Origin: Pseudoalteromonas luteoviolacea B = ATCC 29581
Lineage (GTDB): Bacteria > Pseudomonadota > Gammaproteobacteria > Enterobacterales > Alteromonadaceae
Reading direction: 5' to 3'
Assembly (NCBI GenBank): GCA_000333235.1
Contig: CAPN01000051.1
Location: forward strand, 930,001-994,000
DNA: 64,000 nucleotides
Each line of letters opens with the position of its first letter. Positions within the stretch are counted from its first letter, which is position 1. Positions 53,880 to 63,365 of the stretch are shown in pieces. A program made the translations under genes and the position numbers. Below the pieces are notes generated by a model, which did no database searches, was not told the origin of the DNA, and saw only the letters and a list, made by a program, of their open reading frames with translations.

Positions 53880-54953
53880 ATGCGTCACCAGGACAATTTA
53901 CTCGGTCAATCCGATAGTTTTCTCGCCGTACTTGATCAAGTCTCTATGATAGCGCCTTTGGATAAGCCAGTATTGATCATTGGTGAACGAGGTACTGGTA
54001 AAGAACTTATCGCTGCACGTTTACACTATCTATCTGAACGATGGGATCAGCAATACGTAAAAATGAATTGCGCAGCCCTCAATGAAAACTTGTTAGAAAG
54101 CGAACTCTTTGGCCATGAAAGTGGTGCTTTTACGGGTGCGAGTAAACGTCATGAAGGCCGATTTGAACGTGCCAATGGTGGTACATTATTTTTAGATGAA
54201 CTTGCTAACACTTCCGCTATGGTGCAAGAAAAATTACTTCGCGTGATTGAATATGGCGAATTCGAGCGGGTTGGCGGTCGTCAAACCATAAAAGTAGACA
54301 CACGATTAGTCTGTGCAACCAATGAGGATTTGCCGACCCTTGCTGATAATGGTGAATTTCGCCATGACTTACTTGACCGCTTAGCGTTTGATGTCATTAC
54401 GCTTCCTCCTTTACGCCGTCGAACAGAAGACATCATGTTACTCGCGGAAAACTTCGCGATTAACATGGCACGCGATCTTGGATGGTCGTTGTTTAGTGGT
54501 TTCACTAAACGAGCTCGTGATTTGCTTCTCGATTATGAGTGGCCTGGTAATATTCGTGAATTAAAAAATGTAATAGAGCGAAGTTTATATCGTCATGGTA
54601 GCGAACAATTGCCAGTCCATGATATTGTTTTAGACCCTTTTTCAAGCCCTTTTAGACCAAATACACGGGTAAAACAGCCTATTGAACGTGTCCAGCAATT
54701 GCCACATATTAGCAAAACAGAACGACAACACACTTCAAGCCCTAGCCTCAACAAAGAAAGCGATGTGCAATTTCCGCTTTGTTTAAAAACCGTTTCTGGA
54801 GACTATGAAATTCAATTATTGCAAAAAGCACTGGAATTTTCTCAATTTAATCAAAAGAAAACTGCAGAAATTCTCGGATTGACGTATCATCAGTTGAGAG
54901 GCTACTTAAAGAAGTATAATTTGCTCGATTCGCAGCAAAAAAACGAGGCTTAA
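53880..54953 (+). CDS. pspF: Sigma-54 activator PspF
   Basis: 357 residues. AAA+ domain from residue 1: GERGTGKE (Walker A), GAFTGASKRHEGRFERANGG (GAFTGA loop), TLFLDELANT (Walker B), VCATNEDLPTL. The C-terminal Fis-type HTH is TAEILGLTYHQLRGYLKKY. There is no receiver, as in E. coli, so PspA is the inhibitor. Divergent from pspA. sapA starts 3 bases downstream, so pspF and sapABCDF are cotranscribed. Confidence 0.97.
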   Translation: MRHQDNLLGQSDSFLAVLDQVSMIAPLDKPVLIIGERGTGKELIAARLHYLSERWDQQYVKMNCAALNENLLESELFGHESGAFTGASKRHEGRFERANGGTLFLDELANTSAMVQEKLLRVIEYGEFERVGGRQTIKVDTRLVCATNEDLPTLADNGEFRHDLLDRLAFDVITLPPLRRRTEDIMLLAENFAINMARDLGWSLFSGFTKRARDLLLDYEWPGNIRELKNVIERSLYRHGSEQLPVHDIVLDPFSSPFRPNTRVKQPIERVQQLPHISKTERQHTSSPSLNKESDVQFPLCLKTVSGDYEIQLLQKALEFSQFNQKKTAEILGLTYHQLRGYLKKYNLLDSQQKNEA

Positions 54954-54956
54954 CTT

Positions 54957-56567
54957 GTGTACAAGCTGGTATTGATGTTACTGCCTGTTTTACTGTCTGG
55001 TTGTATGAAAAACAGTGAAACTGAACGTGCTCGCAAAGCGCAAGGCTTAGTTTATTGTGCTGAAGCAAACCCCGTGGCGTTTAATCCTCAGGTCACAACC
55101 ACAGGTTCAACAATCGACATAATCGCCAATCAACTTTATGATAAACTTTTGAGCATAGATCCGAATAGTGGTGAATTTCGTCCGGAATTAGCAACTCACT
55201 GGGACATCGCCAACGACGGCAAAGAAGTTACTTTTTATCTGCGAAAAGACGTTCAATTCCATACGACGAGTTATTTTACTCCAACGCGTACATTCAACGC
55301 AGATGACGTCGTTTTTTCATTTAGTCGTCTGTTCGATGTTTATAACCCCTATCACTTTGTTGGCGATGCTAACTACCCCTATTTCCAAAGTATCGGTATG
55401 GATCAATTGATACGGCAAGTGGTCAAAATTGATGACTACACCGTTCGCTTTGAATTATTTAATGCGGAAAGTAGTTTCCTATCTAACTTAGCGACTGACT
55501 TTGCCGTTGTCACCTCAAAAGAATACGCTCAAAACTTGCTCAAAATAGGCAAAGAAGCCCAATTTGACCAGCTTCCTGTTGGTACCGGACCCTATTTATT
55601 TAAGCATTTTTTACGCGACAATTTAATCCGCTATCATCGAAACGCACATTATTGGAAACATCCTGTCGCCATGGAGCAACTCGTTTATGATATCACTACC
55701 AACGGGACGTCTCGCATTGCCAAAATGTTAACTAAAGAGTGTGATATCACCGCACACCCTAGCGCAACGCAACTTGAGTTTTTAATCAGCCGTGAGGATA
55801 TTCGGGTCGATAAAGCGGCAAATTTAAACATTGGATTCTGGGCTTTTAACACAGAAAGGCCGCCCTTCGATAATCCTATTGTGAGACGTGCGCTATCACA
55901 CGCACTTGATGTAAATAAGATGATGCAGGCCGTTTTTTATGGAAGCGGTATTGCTGCTAAATCCAACCTACCACCTTCTTCATGGGCGTTTGCTCCCCAA
56001 AGTCAGCTTCCTGAGTACGACCCGGAAAAAGCGAAGCAACTCTTGCTCGAGGCAGGTTACCCAGATGGTTTCAGCATGACACTGTGGGCAATGCCTGTAT
56101 CAAGGATCTATAACCCCAATGCGCGTAAAATGGCCGAGCTTATCCAAAGCGATTTAAAATTGATTGGCGTCACTGCTAAAATTGTAGAGTACGAATGGAA
56201 CACTTTTATTGACCGTGTAGGGCGTCACGAACACGACAGTGTGCTGTTGGGATGGGCTGCAGATACACCAGATCCTGATAATTTTTTTACACCGTTACTC
56301 AGCTGCACTGCGACATTTAGTGGCAAAAACCCATCCAATTGGTGTAACCCTGAATTTGATTTATTGCTCACTCAGGCACTCGATACTAACGACATTGAAT
56401 TGCGAAAAGTATATTACCAACAAGCACAAGCGATGATTGCCAAAGAGTTACCACTTATGCCGATTGCACATGGCTTACGCTTCCAAGCGTCAAGTAGTGA
56501 TGTGGAGGGCATCGAACTTCGGCCATTTGGTGGAATTTCCTTGGCAAAAGCACGGAGAGCTCAATAA
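54957..56567 (+). CDS. sapA: Peptide ABC transporter substrate-binding lipoprotein SapA
   Basis: 536 residues from GTG at 54957. A lipoprotein signal peptide with lipobox LLSGC at residues 12-16 replaces the soluble export signal common in enterobacterial SapA, so it should be membrane-anchored. SBP_bac_5 fold: FNPQVTTTGSTIDIIANQLY, WDIANDGKEVTFYLRKDVQF, then WAADTPDPDNFFTPLLSC. It is thought to bind antimicrobial peptides or putrescine and to pass them to SapBC. Confidence 0.93.
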   Translation: MYKLVLMLLPVLLSGCMKNSETERARKAQGLVYCAEANPVAFNPQVTTTGSTIDIIANQLYDKLLSIDPNSGEFRPELATHWDIANDGKEVTFYLRKDVQFHTTSYFTPTRTFNADDVVFSFSRLFDVYNPYHFVGDANYPYFQSIGMDQLIRQVVKIDDYTVRFELFNAESSFLSNLATDFAVVTSKEYAQNLLKIGKEAQFDQLPVGTGPYLFKHFLRDNLIRYHRNAHYWKHPVAMEQLVYDITTNGTSRIAKMLTKECDITAHPSATQLEFLISREDIRVDKAANLNIGFWAFNTERPPFDNPIVRRALSHALDVNKMMQAVFYGSGIAAKSNLPPSSWAFAPQSQLPEYDPEKAKQLLLEAGYPDGFSMTLWAMPVSRIYNPNARKMAELIQSDLKLIGVTAKIVEYEWNTFIDRVGRHEHDSVLLGWAADTPDPDNFFTPLLSCTATFSGKNPSNWCNPEFDLLLTQALDTNDIELRKVYYQQAQAMIAKELPLMPIAHGLRFQASSSDVEGIELRPFGGISLAKARRAQ

Positions 56568-56569
56568 CA

Positions 56570-57601
56570 ATGCGTGAATACTTATTACGACGTTTAAGTT
56601 TGCTCACCTTTATGCTCTTTGCGTTAAGTATTTTTACTTTTTCGCTCAGTTACCTCTTTCCTGGAGAGCTTTTAACTAATCTAAGTGGCTTAACAAACAG
56701 CAATTATACTTCCACCCAACTACTGGAAGCGAAATACAAATTAAACGAAAGCCTCCTCCAACAGTACATTGCGTTTTTGGGCCGCATTACTCACGGCGAT
56801 TGGGGCATATCATTATCCTCAGGCGAAAATGTCTTTGAACATATTCGAATTCTATTCCCAGCGACAATTGAACTGTGCGTATACGCTTTGATAACTTCCG
56901 TCGTGATTGGCATTCCCTGTGGTATCATTTCAGCGGTTTACCATCGCCGATGGCCAGACAACCTAATAAGTAGCGTTACCATGCTAGGCTTTTCAATCCC
57001 TATTTTTTGGCTAGCCCTGTTACTTATTATGACGTTTTGTTTAACGCTTGGTTGGTTTCCGATGTCTGGTAGGATTGGATTGCTGTTTGAAATTGACGCT
57101 GTAACTAATTTCATGTTACTCGATATTTTGCTCGCCGATTTCCCCTACCATGGCCTCGCATTTCAAGATGCTTTGCATCACTTAGCTCTTCCGACGATTG
57201 TATTAGCAATGTACCCCACGACGGTTCTTATCCGTTTTACGCGTGATTCCATGTTACATGTTCTAGAGCAAAATTTTATCAAAACTGCCCGAGCGAAAGG
57301 ATTGTCGCAAGCACAATTAATCATCCACCATGCGCTTCGTAATGCCCTGCTTCCCGTTATAAAACAAATTGGTTTGCAATTTAGTACACTCATTACACTT
57401 GCTATGATCACTGAAGTGATTTTTTCATGGCCAGGTGTAGGTCGCTGGCTGATCGACAGTATCTATCAGCGTGATTACCCTGCAATTCAAGGCGGCCTTT
57501 TAGCGGTATCGATGTTTGTGATCTTAGCGAATATGACTGCGGAACTTTCACACTCCCTCCTCGACCCGATTTCTAGGAACAAAGCGCATGGCAAAATTTA
57601 A
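56570..57601 (+). CDS. sapB: ABC transporter permease SapB
   Basis: 343 residues with six transmembrane helices. N-terminal RRLSLLTFMLFALSIFTFSL, a TPR-like periplasmic region, then BPD_transp_1 with the EAA loop EQNFIKTARAKGLSQAQLII and HHALRNALLPVI. It forms the membrane channel with SapC. The sapC start overlaps it by 14 bases, so the two are coupled. Confidence 0.94.
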   Translation: MREYLLRRLSLLTFMLFALSIFTFSLSYLFPGELLTNLSGLTNSNYTSTQLLEAKYKLNESLLQQYIAFLGRITHGDWGISLSSGENVFEHIRILFPATIELCVYALITSVVIGIPCGIISAVYHRRWPDNLISSVTMLGFSIPIFWLALLLIMTFCLTLGWFPMSGRIGLLFEIDAVTNFMLLDILLADFPYHGLAFQDALHHLALPTIVLAMYPTTVLIRFTRDSMLHVLEQNFIKTARAKGLSQAQLIIHHALRNALLPVIKQIGLQFSTLITLAMITEVIFSWPGVGRWLIDSIYQRDYPAIQGGLLAVSMFVILANMTAELSHSLLDPISRNKAHGKI

Positions 57602-58481
57602 GCTATACAGCGAAGAATCAAACCGTTCGCCGCTTTCTCGATTATGGAAAAAGTTTAAACGTAATCATCCCGCGTTAGTAGGGTTGTGGATTTTCATGGC
57701 GTTACTGGTTCTTGCTGTCATTGCACCTGTCGTTTCACCCTATGGAATAAATCAACAGCACAGTGACGCATTACTTCTGCCACCTTCGTGGCATGATGCC
57801 GGCAACGTACGTTTTTTACTTGGTACTGACGATCTAGGACGAGACGTTTTATCTCGTTTAATGAATGGAGCAACATATACCTTTGGTTTATCTGTCGTAG
57901 CAGCCCTCATCACCACCTTTTTTGGGGTAATACTTGGTACATTTGCAGGATTAACTCGAGGTATTCGCTCTAGTTTTCTCAATCACTTACTTGATATTAC
58001 CTTAACAATTCCATCATTACTCCTTGCTATCATTATTATCGCTATCCTTGGACCTGGCTTGATGAATACCGTTTGGGCAATTGTTTTTGCACTGTTACCT
58101 CAACATATTCATTCAATAAGAAATCTCGTCGTTCAAGAGCTTAATAAAGATTACATTACCGCGTTTCGCTTAGATGGCGCGAATCAATGGTACATTATCA
58201 GACGAGGAATTTTCCCGAATATTTACGAACAAATCGTCGTTATATTTACCATGGCACTGAGTACCGCTATCCTAGACATTGCAGCATTAGGCTTCCTTAA
58301 ACTCGGTGCTCAACCTCCAGTCACAGAGTGGGGGGCAATCCTCGCAGAAAATTTGGGCCTTATCTACATCGCACCATGGACAGTTGGTTTACCTGGCGTA
58401 TTATTGTTTTTGGCGGTACTTGCGACCAATTTGGTTGGTGATGGGTTAAGACAAGTACTAAAAGATCGTAAGGCGGATTAA
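57588..58481 (+). CDS. sapC: ABC transporter permease SapC
   Basis: 297 residues with six transmembrane helices. N-terminal cytoplasmic segment, then LVGLWIFMALLVLAVIAPVV. The EAA loop is NKDYITAFRLDGANQWYIIR with FPNIYEQIV. It is the sap permease and not the SapC-family protein at 18088. Its stop shares one base with the sapD start. Confidence 0.94.
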   Translation: MAKFKLYSEESNRSPLSRLWKKFKRNHPALVGLWIFMALLVLAVIAPVVSPYGINQQHSDALLLPPSWHDAGNVRFLLGTDDLGRDVLSRLMNGATYTFGLSVVAALITTFFGVILGTFAGLTRGIRSSFLNHLLDITLTIPSLLLAIIIIAILGPGLMNTVWAIVFALLPQHIHSIRNLVVQELNKDYITAFRLDGANQWYIIRRGIFPNIYEQIVVIFTMALSTAILDIAALGFLKLGAQPPVTEWGAILAENLGLIYIAPWTVGLPGVLLFLAVLATNLVGDGLRQVLKDRKAD

Positions 58482-59473
58482 TGCAGCTTTTAGACATTCG
58501 TAATCTCACCATTGAACTTAAAACTGCCGATTCTGTGATTAGAGCCGTTGATCGCATTAATTTGAGCCTGAAGGAAGGCGAAGTGCATGCATTGGTCGGT
58601 GAGTCTGGATCCGGGAAAAGCCTAATAGCCAAAGCAATTGTTGGCGCGTTAAATAATCGCTGGACAGTCACGGCGGACAGAATGCATTGGCAAGGCGTTG
58701 ACTTAATGCGTTTAAGTCCAGAGAAACGCCGTAAAATAGTGAGTAAAGACATTGCAATGATCTATCAAGAGCCGAGTTTATGTCTAGACCCAACCGCTAA
58801 CATTGAAGATCAAATTGCCGAGTCCATTCCCGATGAGTTTTTAAAAGACGTCAGCATATTCTCTCGCCGCTCCGCTCGAAAACATCGAGTAATTGCTTTA
58901 CTCCATAAGGTTGGTATTCGCGACCACGAAAAGGTCATGTCTAGCTACCCCCATGAGTTATCGGAGGGGATCTGTCAAAAAGTAATGATAGCCATGGCAA
59001 TTGCTCGAAATCCAAAGTTGCTTATTGCTGATGAGCCTACTACTGCACTTGAAACCACGACTCGAGCTCAAGTTTTTCGACTATTAAAAAGTTTAAATCA
59101 ACTTAAAAATATGTCGGTGCTAATGATCTCTCACGAATTAGAAGAAATAGCAGATTGGTCACACACCATGCATGTGCTTTACTGCGGTCAAATGGTCGAA
59201 GCAGGCCCGACGGCTTCATTATTTAACTTACCGTTACATCCGTATACTCAAGCTTTAGTCAAAAGCATGCCCGACTTTGAACAAGGTATCACTCATAAAG
59301 AAGCACTCTATGCATTAAAGGGGACCATCCCACCTTTGGCGCATTTACCCATAGGTTGCCGCTTGGGCCCTCGCTGTCCTCAAGCACAAAAAGCCTGTGT
59401 TGTGACGCCTATTGTAGAGCGTTCTCATGGCCATGCATATGCTTGCCATTTCCCTTTAATAAAAGGAAAGTAA
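58481..59473 (+). CDS. sapD: ABC transporter ATPase SapD
   Basis: 330 residues. Walker A LVGESGSGKSLIAKAIVG, Walker B LLIADEPTTALE, and the OppD-type C-terminal cysteine motif IGCRLGPRCPQAQKAC. The signature loop reads LSEGICQK in place of LSGGQ, a notable departure from the canonical sequence. It powers the SapBC transporter and overlaps the sapC stop by one base. Confidence 0.93.
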   Translation: MQLLDIRNLTIELKTADSVIRAVDRINLSLKEGEVHALVGESGSGKSLIAKAIVGALNNRWTVTADRMHWQGVDLMRLSPEKRRKIVSKDIAMIYQEPSLCLDPTANIEDQIAESIPDEFLKDVSIFSRRSARKHRVIALLHKVGIRDHEKVMSSYPHELSEGICQKVMIAMAIARNPKLLIADEPTTALETTTRAQVFRLLKSLNQLKNMSVLMISHELEEIADWSHTMHVLYCGQMVEAGPTASLFNLPLHPYTQALVKSMPDFEQGITHKEALYALKGTIPPLAHLPIGCRLGPRCPQAQKACVVTPIVERSHGHAYACHFPLIKGK

Positions 59474-59474
59474 C

Positions 59475-60236
59475 GTGCAACCTGTACTCAAAGTTCAAGC
59501 ATTAAATAAAACTTTTCGTATTCGCTCAGGAATTTTCAAACGTCGTTTGCTGCATGTGCTTAATGATATCTCATTTTGCGTCGCAGAAGGTGAAACCCTT
59601 GCAATCATAGGCGAAACAGGTTCAGGGAAAAGCACATTAGCCCGCGTGCTTGCGGGGGCAGAAATTGCCGATTCTGGCCAAATATTATTGGGTTCTGCGA
59701 CAATTGAAGATGATGGTATTCGTGAATTGAGCTGCCGCCATATTCGTTTAATTTTCCAAGATTCGAACCGCTCTCTCAATCCAGGCTTAACGATTGGTGA
59801 TATATTAGATGACTGCTTAAGATTTAACACACTGCTTAGTGCAAAACAGCGGCTAGTCAAAATAAAAGAAACACTTATCAAAGTCGGCTTACTCGCTGAT
59901 CATCAAGAATACTATCCTCATATGTTTAGTGGTGGTCAATTGCAGCGCATAGCGCTCGCTAGAGCCATTATTCTCGATCCTAAAGTGTTAGTGCTCGATG
60001 AGGCCTTGTCGTCTCTCGACCCGTCAGTTCGAGCTCAAATAGTTAACCTGCTCTTGAAATTACAAAAGGAATCTGGACTCAGTTTCATATTGATAACGCA
60101 TCACTTAAGCACGGTTCGACATATGAGCGATCAAGTAATGGTTATGCACAAAGGTAAAATTGTAGAATACGGTGATACTGAAGCTATTTTTAATAACCCT
60201 AATTCCATTATAACGCAACGATTACTCAACTATTAG
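59475..60236 (+). CDS. sapF: ABC transporter ATPase SapF
   Basis: 253 residues from GTG at 59475. Walker A IIGETGSGKSTLARVLAG, signature MFSGGQLQRIALARAI, Walker B VLVLDEALSSLDPS. It pairs with SapD. It is the last gene of the pspF-sapABCDF transcript, one base after sapD. No terminator is evident after it. Confidence 0.95.
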   Translation: MQPVLKVQALNKTFRIRSGIFKRRLLHVLNDISFCVAEGETLAIIGETGSGKSTLARVLAGAEIADSGQILLGSATIEDDGIRELSCRHIRLIFQDSNRSLNPGLTIGDILDDCLRFNTLLSAKQRLVKIKETLIKVGLLADHQEYYPHMFSGGQLQRIALARAIILDPKVLVLDEALSSLDPSVRAQIVNLLLKLQKESGLSFILITHHLSTVRHMSDQVMVMHKGKIVEYGDTEAIFNNPNSIITQRLLNY

Positions 60237-60286
60237 CATTACACATCTGCACGTAGATTGAGTATGCATGTTCGAATAACTTAAAT
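60237..60286. repeat. Short remnant of the intergenic repeat
   Basis: The stretch near 60240-60285 resembles the reverse of 26365-26400 (CTCAATCTAC then GCAGATG/GAAGATG). Little else is visible in this 50-base gap between convergent genes. Confidence 0.35.
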
Positions 60287-61120
60287 TTAACGTAAATGCT
60301 CTGCTGGAGCGATACGATTGAAGTTTTCATTAAACGCGTTGATTAATGAAGGATCGATGTAATCAGCGTGCCAGCGATAATACTGCTGAGTTGCTTTGAG
60401 TTGTCTCAACATTGCATTGATATTTTTTAAAAATGCACGAGTAACATCAGAATCAATGCAGGCAATGTGCCCGGGAACCAACGGATCCAGGCCTTTAATA
60501 GAGAGTTGTTTAGGTTTGAACGTCGATGCAATGGCAAGCTTTTTATGGTTGAATTCAACGATCGATGGATATTCAAGTAACAGATCAAAACGATCCGCAA
60601 CTAACATGGTGTGCATTTGGCTTTCGTTTTCTACACCGTCTTTTACATAAACATTTTTAACGTCCAATCCTTTAACTACTGAATCAACTTCGTCGCCATA
60701 TGAACGCTCATGCTCAACACCTAAAACGAGATTTGGGTGTGCTTCGATAAATTCCGATAAATTAAGCGAGTTATGCACATAGTTAACTTCCTTATTGGCA
60801 TTTAAAAAAAGTTGTAAACCTAAAAAATAAGTTAAGGGCTCACTAAAAATAAGTGCTTCACTTCGAGATTGGTTTTTAACAAGGTTTCTGACACATTGAC
60901 CATCACCGCTTAAAATATTCTTTAACGAACGATTTATACTGGCTTCTTCCTCGACGATGACAAAACCAGATATATTGTCTTTCAAATAATCAAAAACTAA
61001 CTGCTCTGTTTTTACATCTTCAGAAACATTCACATATACTTTTACTATGTCCGGCTGCGCAATGACATTGAACGAAAAGAGTATAAAAACGCCAATGAAA
61101 ATACGCAAAAGTGAACTCAT
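60287..61120 (-). CDS. Periplasmic solute-binding protein-like (family 3 type)
   Basis: 277 residues from the ATG at 61120, with GAGAG and AAGG upstream. A signal peptide (SSLLRIFIGVFILFSFNVIA) precedes a mixed alpha-beta protein resembling extracellular solute-binding proteins: VIVEEEASINRSLKNILSGDG, then NKKLAIASTF-like and IACIDSDVTRAFLKNIN segments. No transporter genes are attached. It could act as a sensory protein. Ligand unknown. Confidence 0.72.
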   Translation of the reverse strand: MSSLLRIFIGVFILFSFNVIAQPDIVKVYVNVSEDVKTEQLVFDYLKDNISGFVIVEEEASINRSLKNILSGDGQCVRNLVKNQSRSEALIFSEPLTYFLGLQLFLNANKEVNYVHNSLNLSEFIEAHPNLVLGVEHERSYGDEVDSVVKGLDVKNVYVKDGVENESQMHTMLVADRFDLLLEYPSIVEFNHKKLAIASTFKPKQLSIKGLDPLVPGHIACIDSDVTRAFLKNINAMLRQLKATQQYYRWHADYIDPSLINAFNENFNRIAPAEHLR

Positions 61121-61219
61121 CCTTGTCTCTCTACATTTTGATTTAATCACAGCTTAGTAAAAGTTTGAATTAATGACAATGCTGTACCTATCTAGCAAGA
61201 AATATTTGTAATAAACCAA

Positions 61220-62035
61220 TCAACGGGATGGTTTGTCGTATTCCTGCACTAACTGAAGATACTTCGATTCGATAAAATTTTTCTCTTTAGTGAGGTGCTT
61301 AAGCGCGCGTTGCGTCGTCTCTAAATCTTTTTGAATTTCAGCTACTTTACTTTTATTCTCAGTCGTATTGTGTTGAAGCTCTAATTGTTGGATGGCTTGC
61401 GCTTGCTCTGAAATTTGACGACGATAGTTTTGTAGCGTCTCAAGCATATCCCTTTTTTCTTGCTCGAACGTTAGGGTCAGTGACTTTACGTTTTGACCAC
61501 CATTAGACTCAATTTTTTGTTCTAATTGCTCATATTTTTCGAGTAGCTCAGCTTTCTCTTTTTGTAATGATTCAACGGTTTCATATTGATCATATAATTT
61601 TCTGCGAGTGACGTGCAGGCGCTCAACACTTTTATCCAAGTCGCCTTTTAACTTTTTAATTAAAGCATGCGATCGGATTAGCTTTTTATTTAATTCATCA
61701 ATATTGACCTGTTCTTGTTCTGAAATGTGATCATGAGTAGAGCTTCGCACTTCGGCTAATTGCTGCTCTAAAGCTAATTGCACTCTTGCAAGTTCAGAAA
61801 TTGTATCGGCATGCTCTTTTACGTAATTTAATGCATTATCTACTGATTCACGACACATCGCTAAAACGGCGCTATCATCTCTTGAATTTGACTGGCTAGT
61901 TTGTTGAATGTGCATGTAATGACGAAATTCTCGCAATATTAACAATAATATGAGAAACCACCCTGCTAAAATCAACAAACCTAAATTGCCTACCAGCCCT
62001 TGAATTACCTCTGCGGAGATGGCAGTTTGCCACAT
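61220..62035 (-). CDS. Membrane-anchored coiled-coil protein
   Basis: 271 residues. An N-terminal transmembrane helix (LGLLILAGWFLILLLILREF) lies at about residues 17-38. Residues about 65-270 are continuous coiled coil (EHADTISELARVQLALEQQL, then LKKLKGDL-type heptads, and QLELQHNTTENKSKVAE). No domain of known function. It lies divergent from the receiver gene, only 95 bp away, so the two may share a signalling context. Confidence 0.82.
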   Translation of the reverse strand: MWQTAISAEVIQGLVGNLGLLILAGWFLILLLILREFRHYMHIQQTSQSNSRDDSAVLAMCRESVDNALNYVKEHADTISELARVQLALEQQLAEVRSSTHDHISEQEQVNIDELNKKLIRSHALIKKLKGDLDKSVERLHVTRRKLYDQYETVESLQKEKAELLEKYEQLEQKIESNGGQNVKSLTLTFEQEKRDMLETLQNYRRQISEQAQAIQQLELQHNTTENKSKVAEIQKDLETTQRALKHLTKEKNFIESKYLQLVQEYDKPSR

Positions 62036-62130
62036 AACTAGCCTCTTTTTTTTTAACGGTATATCATCAGTTTAGTGTTACATAAAAAAAAAGCCTATAC
62101 TAATTTAATGAAACTTCGTTAGGAGATTTT

Positions 62131-63030
62131 GTGAAAATCTTGATTGTCGACGATAGCTTGGCAACTTTAGAAATAGTACGCCGCGGCCTTGAAAAATTTG
62201 GATATCGTAAGTTATTGATCCAAAAAGCAGATAGAGCACGAAAAGCGTTGCAAATAATCGGTCAATGGAAACCAGATATTGTCCTTACTGATTGGAATAT
62301 GCCTGATATGTCGGGTTTACAATTACTCAATGCCATCATGCAACGTAACCTTGGCATGAAAGTCGCGATGATTACCACCGTAGATGACGAGGAACAAGTT
62401 CAGTTAGCGCTACAAGCCGGCGCGGCATTTGTTTTATCCAAACCTTTCGATGATGAAACGCTACACCAGCATATTTTACCCCTGGTACAAGGTGCGGAGA
62501 GTAGTGAATTACTACTCGACAATGTCGAGGTTACTATCGATGGTGAACTCGCCCTGCCTAAACTTAATCAGTTAGAAAAACTCATTCACAAACATATATC
62601 CGAAGACCTAACTATTAGCACAATTAAGTCTCAAGAGTTTGACGAAACGAAAGTCCCTTGTGTCATGGCGATTTATGAAGATCCAGAATCACAAAAAGTT
62701 CGAGCTGTTGGTATCTTAGATATTTACGCCACTTGTGTAATGGCGAGTAGTTGTAAAGTAATTCCTATTGAAGAGGCGCAACAAGCAATTCATCAGCACC
62801 TTGTGTCTCAGGAAATACTAGAGGCCGCAAAAGACGCACTCACCTACACAGCCTATGCCTTTTTAGACAAACGCACGCGTCGTAGTTTAAGAGTAAAAAC
62901 AGTTAAATTTGTCCCTGCAACATTTTCTAAACTTGAACAATTATTTAAAACAGAAGTAACTCGAAGACTTGACTTCAGTTGTCAACGTGAAGGTATGGCG
63001 CTAGGTAAAATTTTGTTGGTAGGTCTTTAA
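62131..63030 (+). CDS. Response regulator with an unrecognised C-terminal domain
   Basis: 299 residues from GTG at 62131. Residues 1-125 are a complete receiver (ILIVDDSLATLEIVRRGL, IVLTDWNMPDMSG, AMITTVDD, LSKPFDDE). The C-terminal about 150 residues include VPCVMAIYEDPESQKVRAVG, ILDIYATCVMAS and SQEILEAAKDALTYTAYAFL. It resembles a CheC/CheX-like fold only loosely, so I leave it unassigned. No kinase is nearby. Confidence 0.82.
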   Translation: MKILIVDDSLATLEIVRRGLEKFGYRKLLIQKADRARKALQIIGQWKPDIVLTDWNMPDMSGLQLLNAIMQRNLGMKVAMITTVDDEEQVQLALQAGAAFVLSKPFDDETLHQHILPLVQGAESSELLLDNVEVTIDGELALPKLNQLEKLIHKHISEDLTISTIKSQEFDETKVPCVMAIYEDPESQKVRAVGILDIYATCVMASSCKVIPIEEAQQAIHQHLVSQEILEAAKDALTYTAYAFLDKRTRRSLRVKTVKFVPATFSKLEQLFKTEVTRRLDFSCQREGMALGKILLVGL

Positions 63031-63365
63031 TCACAATATCAATCCTCTTAATTTAGTGATCTATTTTTGAGGCAAGGCGAGCCTGTCGATAACTAGTTGC
63101 AGATGTTGCTATTTAGTTGTTCTAAATAAGACATTTTTAGCACCGCGTGTGATAGCTTTGGTCCCTAAATATGTTCAAGTGTTATGGTGGGTTGTTATAG
63201 CTAATCGAGTATAACCAGTAGGTCACGACTAACGTTGCTTTTTTCTAGCAATAAAAGAGTCTGAATTCCCAACTCTTGATGTTTATTGAGTGGATATAAA
63301 AAAGCCTGATTTAAAATCAGGCCTTTTCATATGAACAGGTATCTAAAACATAGAATTCGTTTTAG
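63031..63365. repeat. Intergenic repeat, copy at about 63041-63200
   Basis: 335 bases. Bases 63041-63200 align with 16229-16384 (see that entry). From 63200 to 63297 nothing is recognised, and the terminator of the next gene lies at 63298-63327. Confidence 0.75.
63298..63327 (-). terminator. Terminator of ppiD
   Basis: On the minus strand GCCTGAT pairs with ATCAGGC around TTTAA, with a run of T after it. It lies 39 bases after the stop at 63366. Confidence 0.75.
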
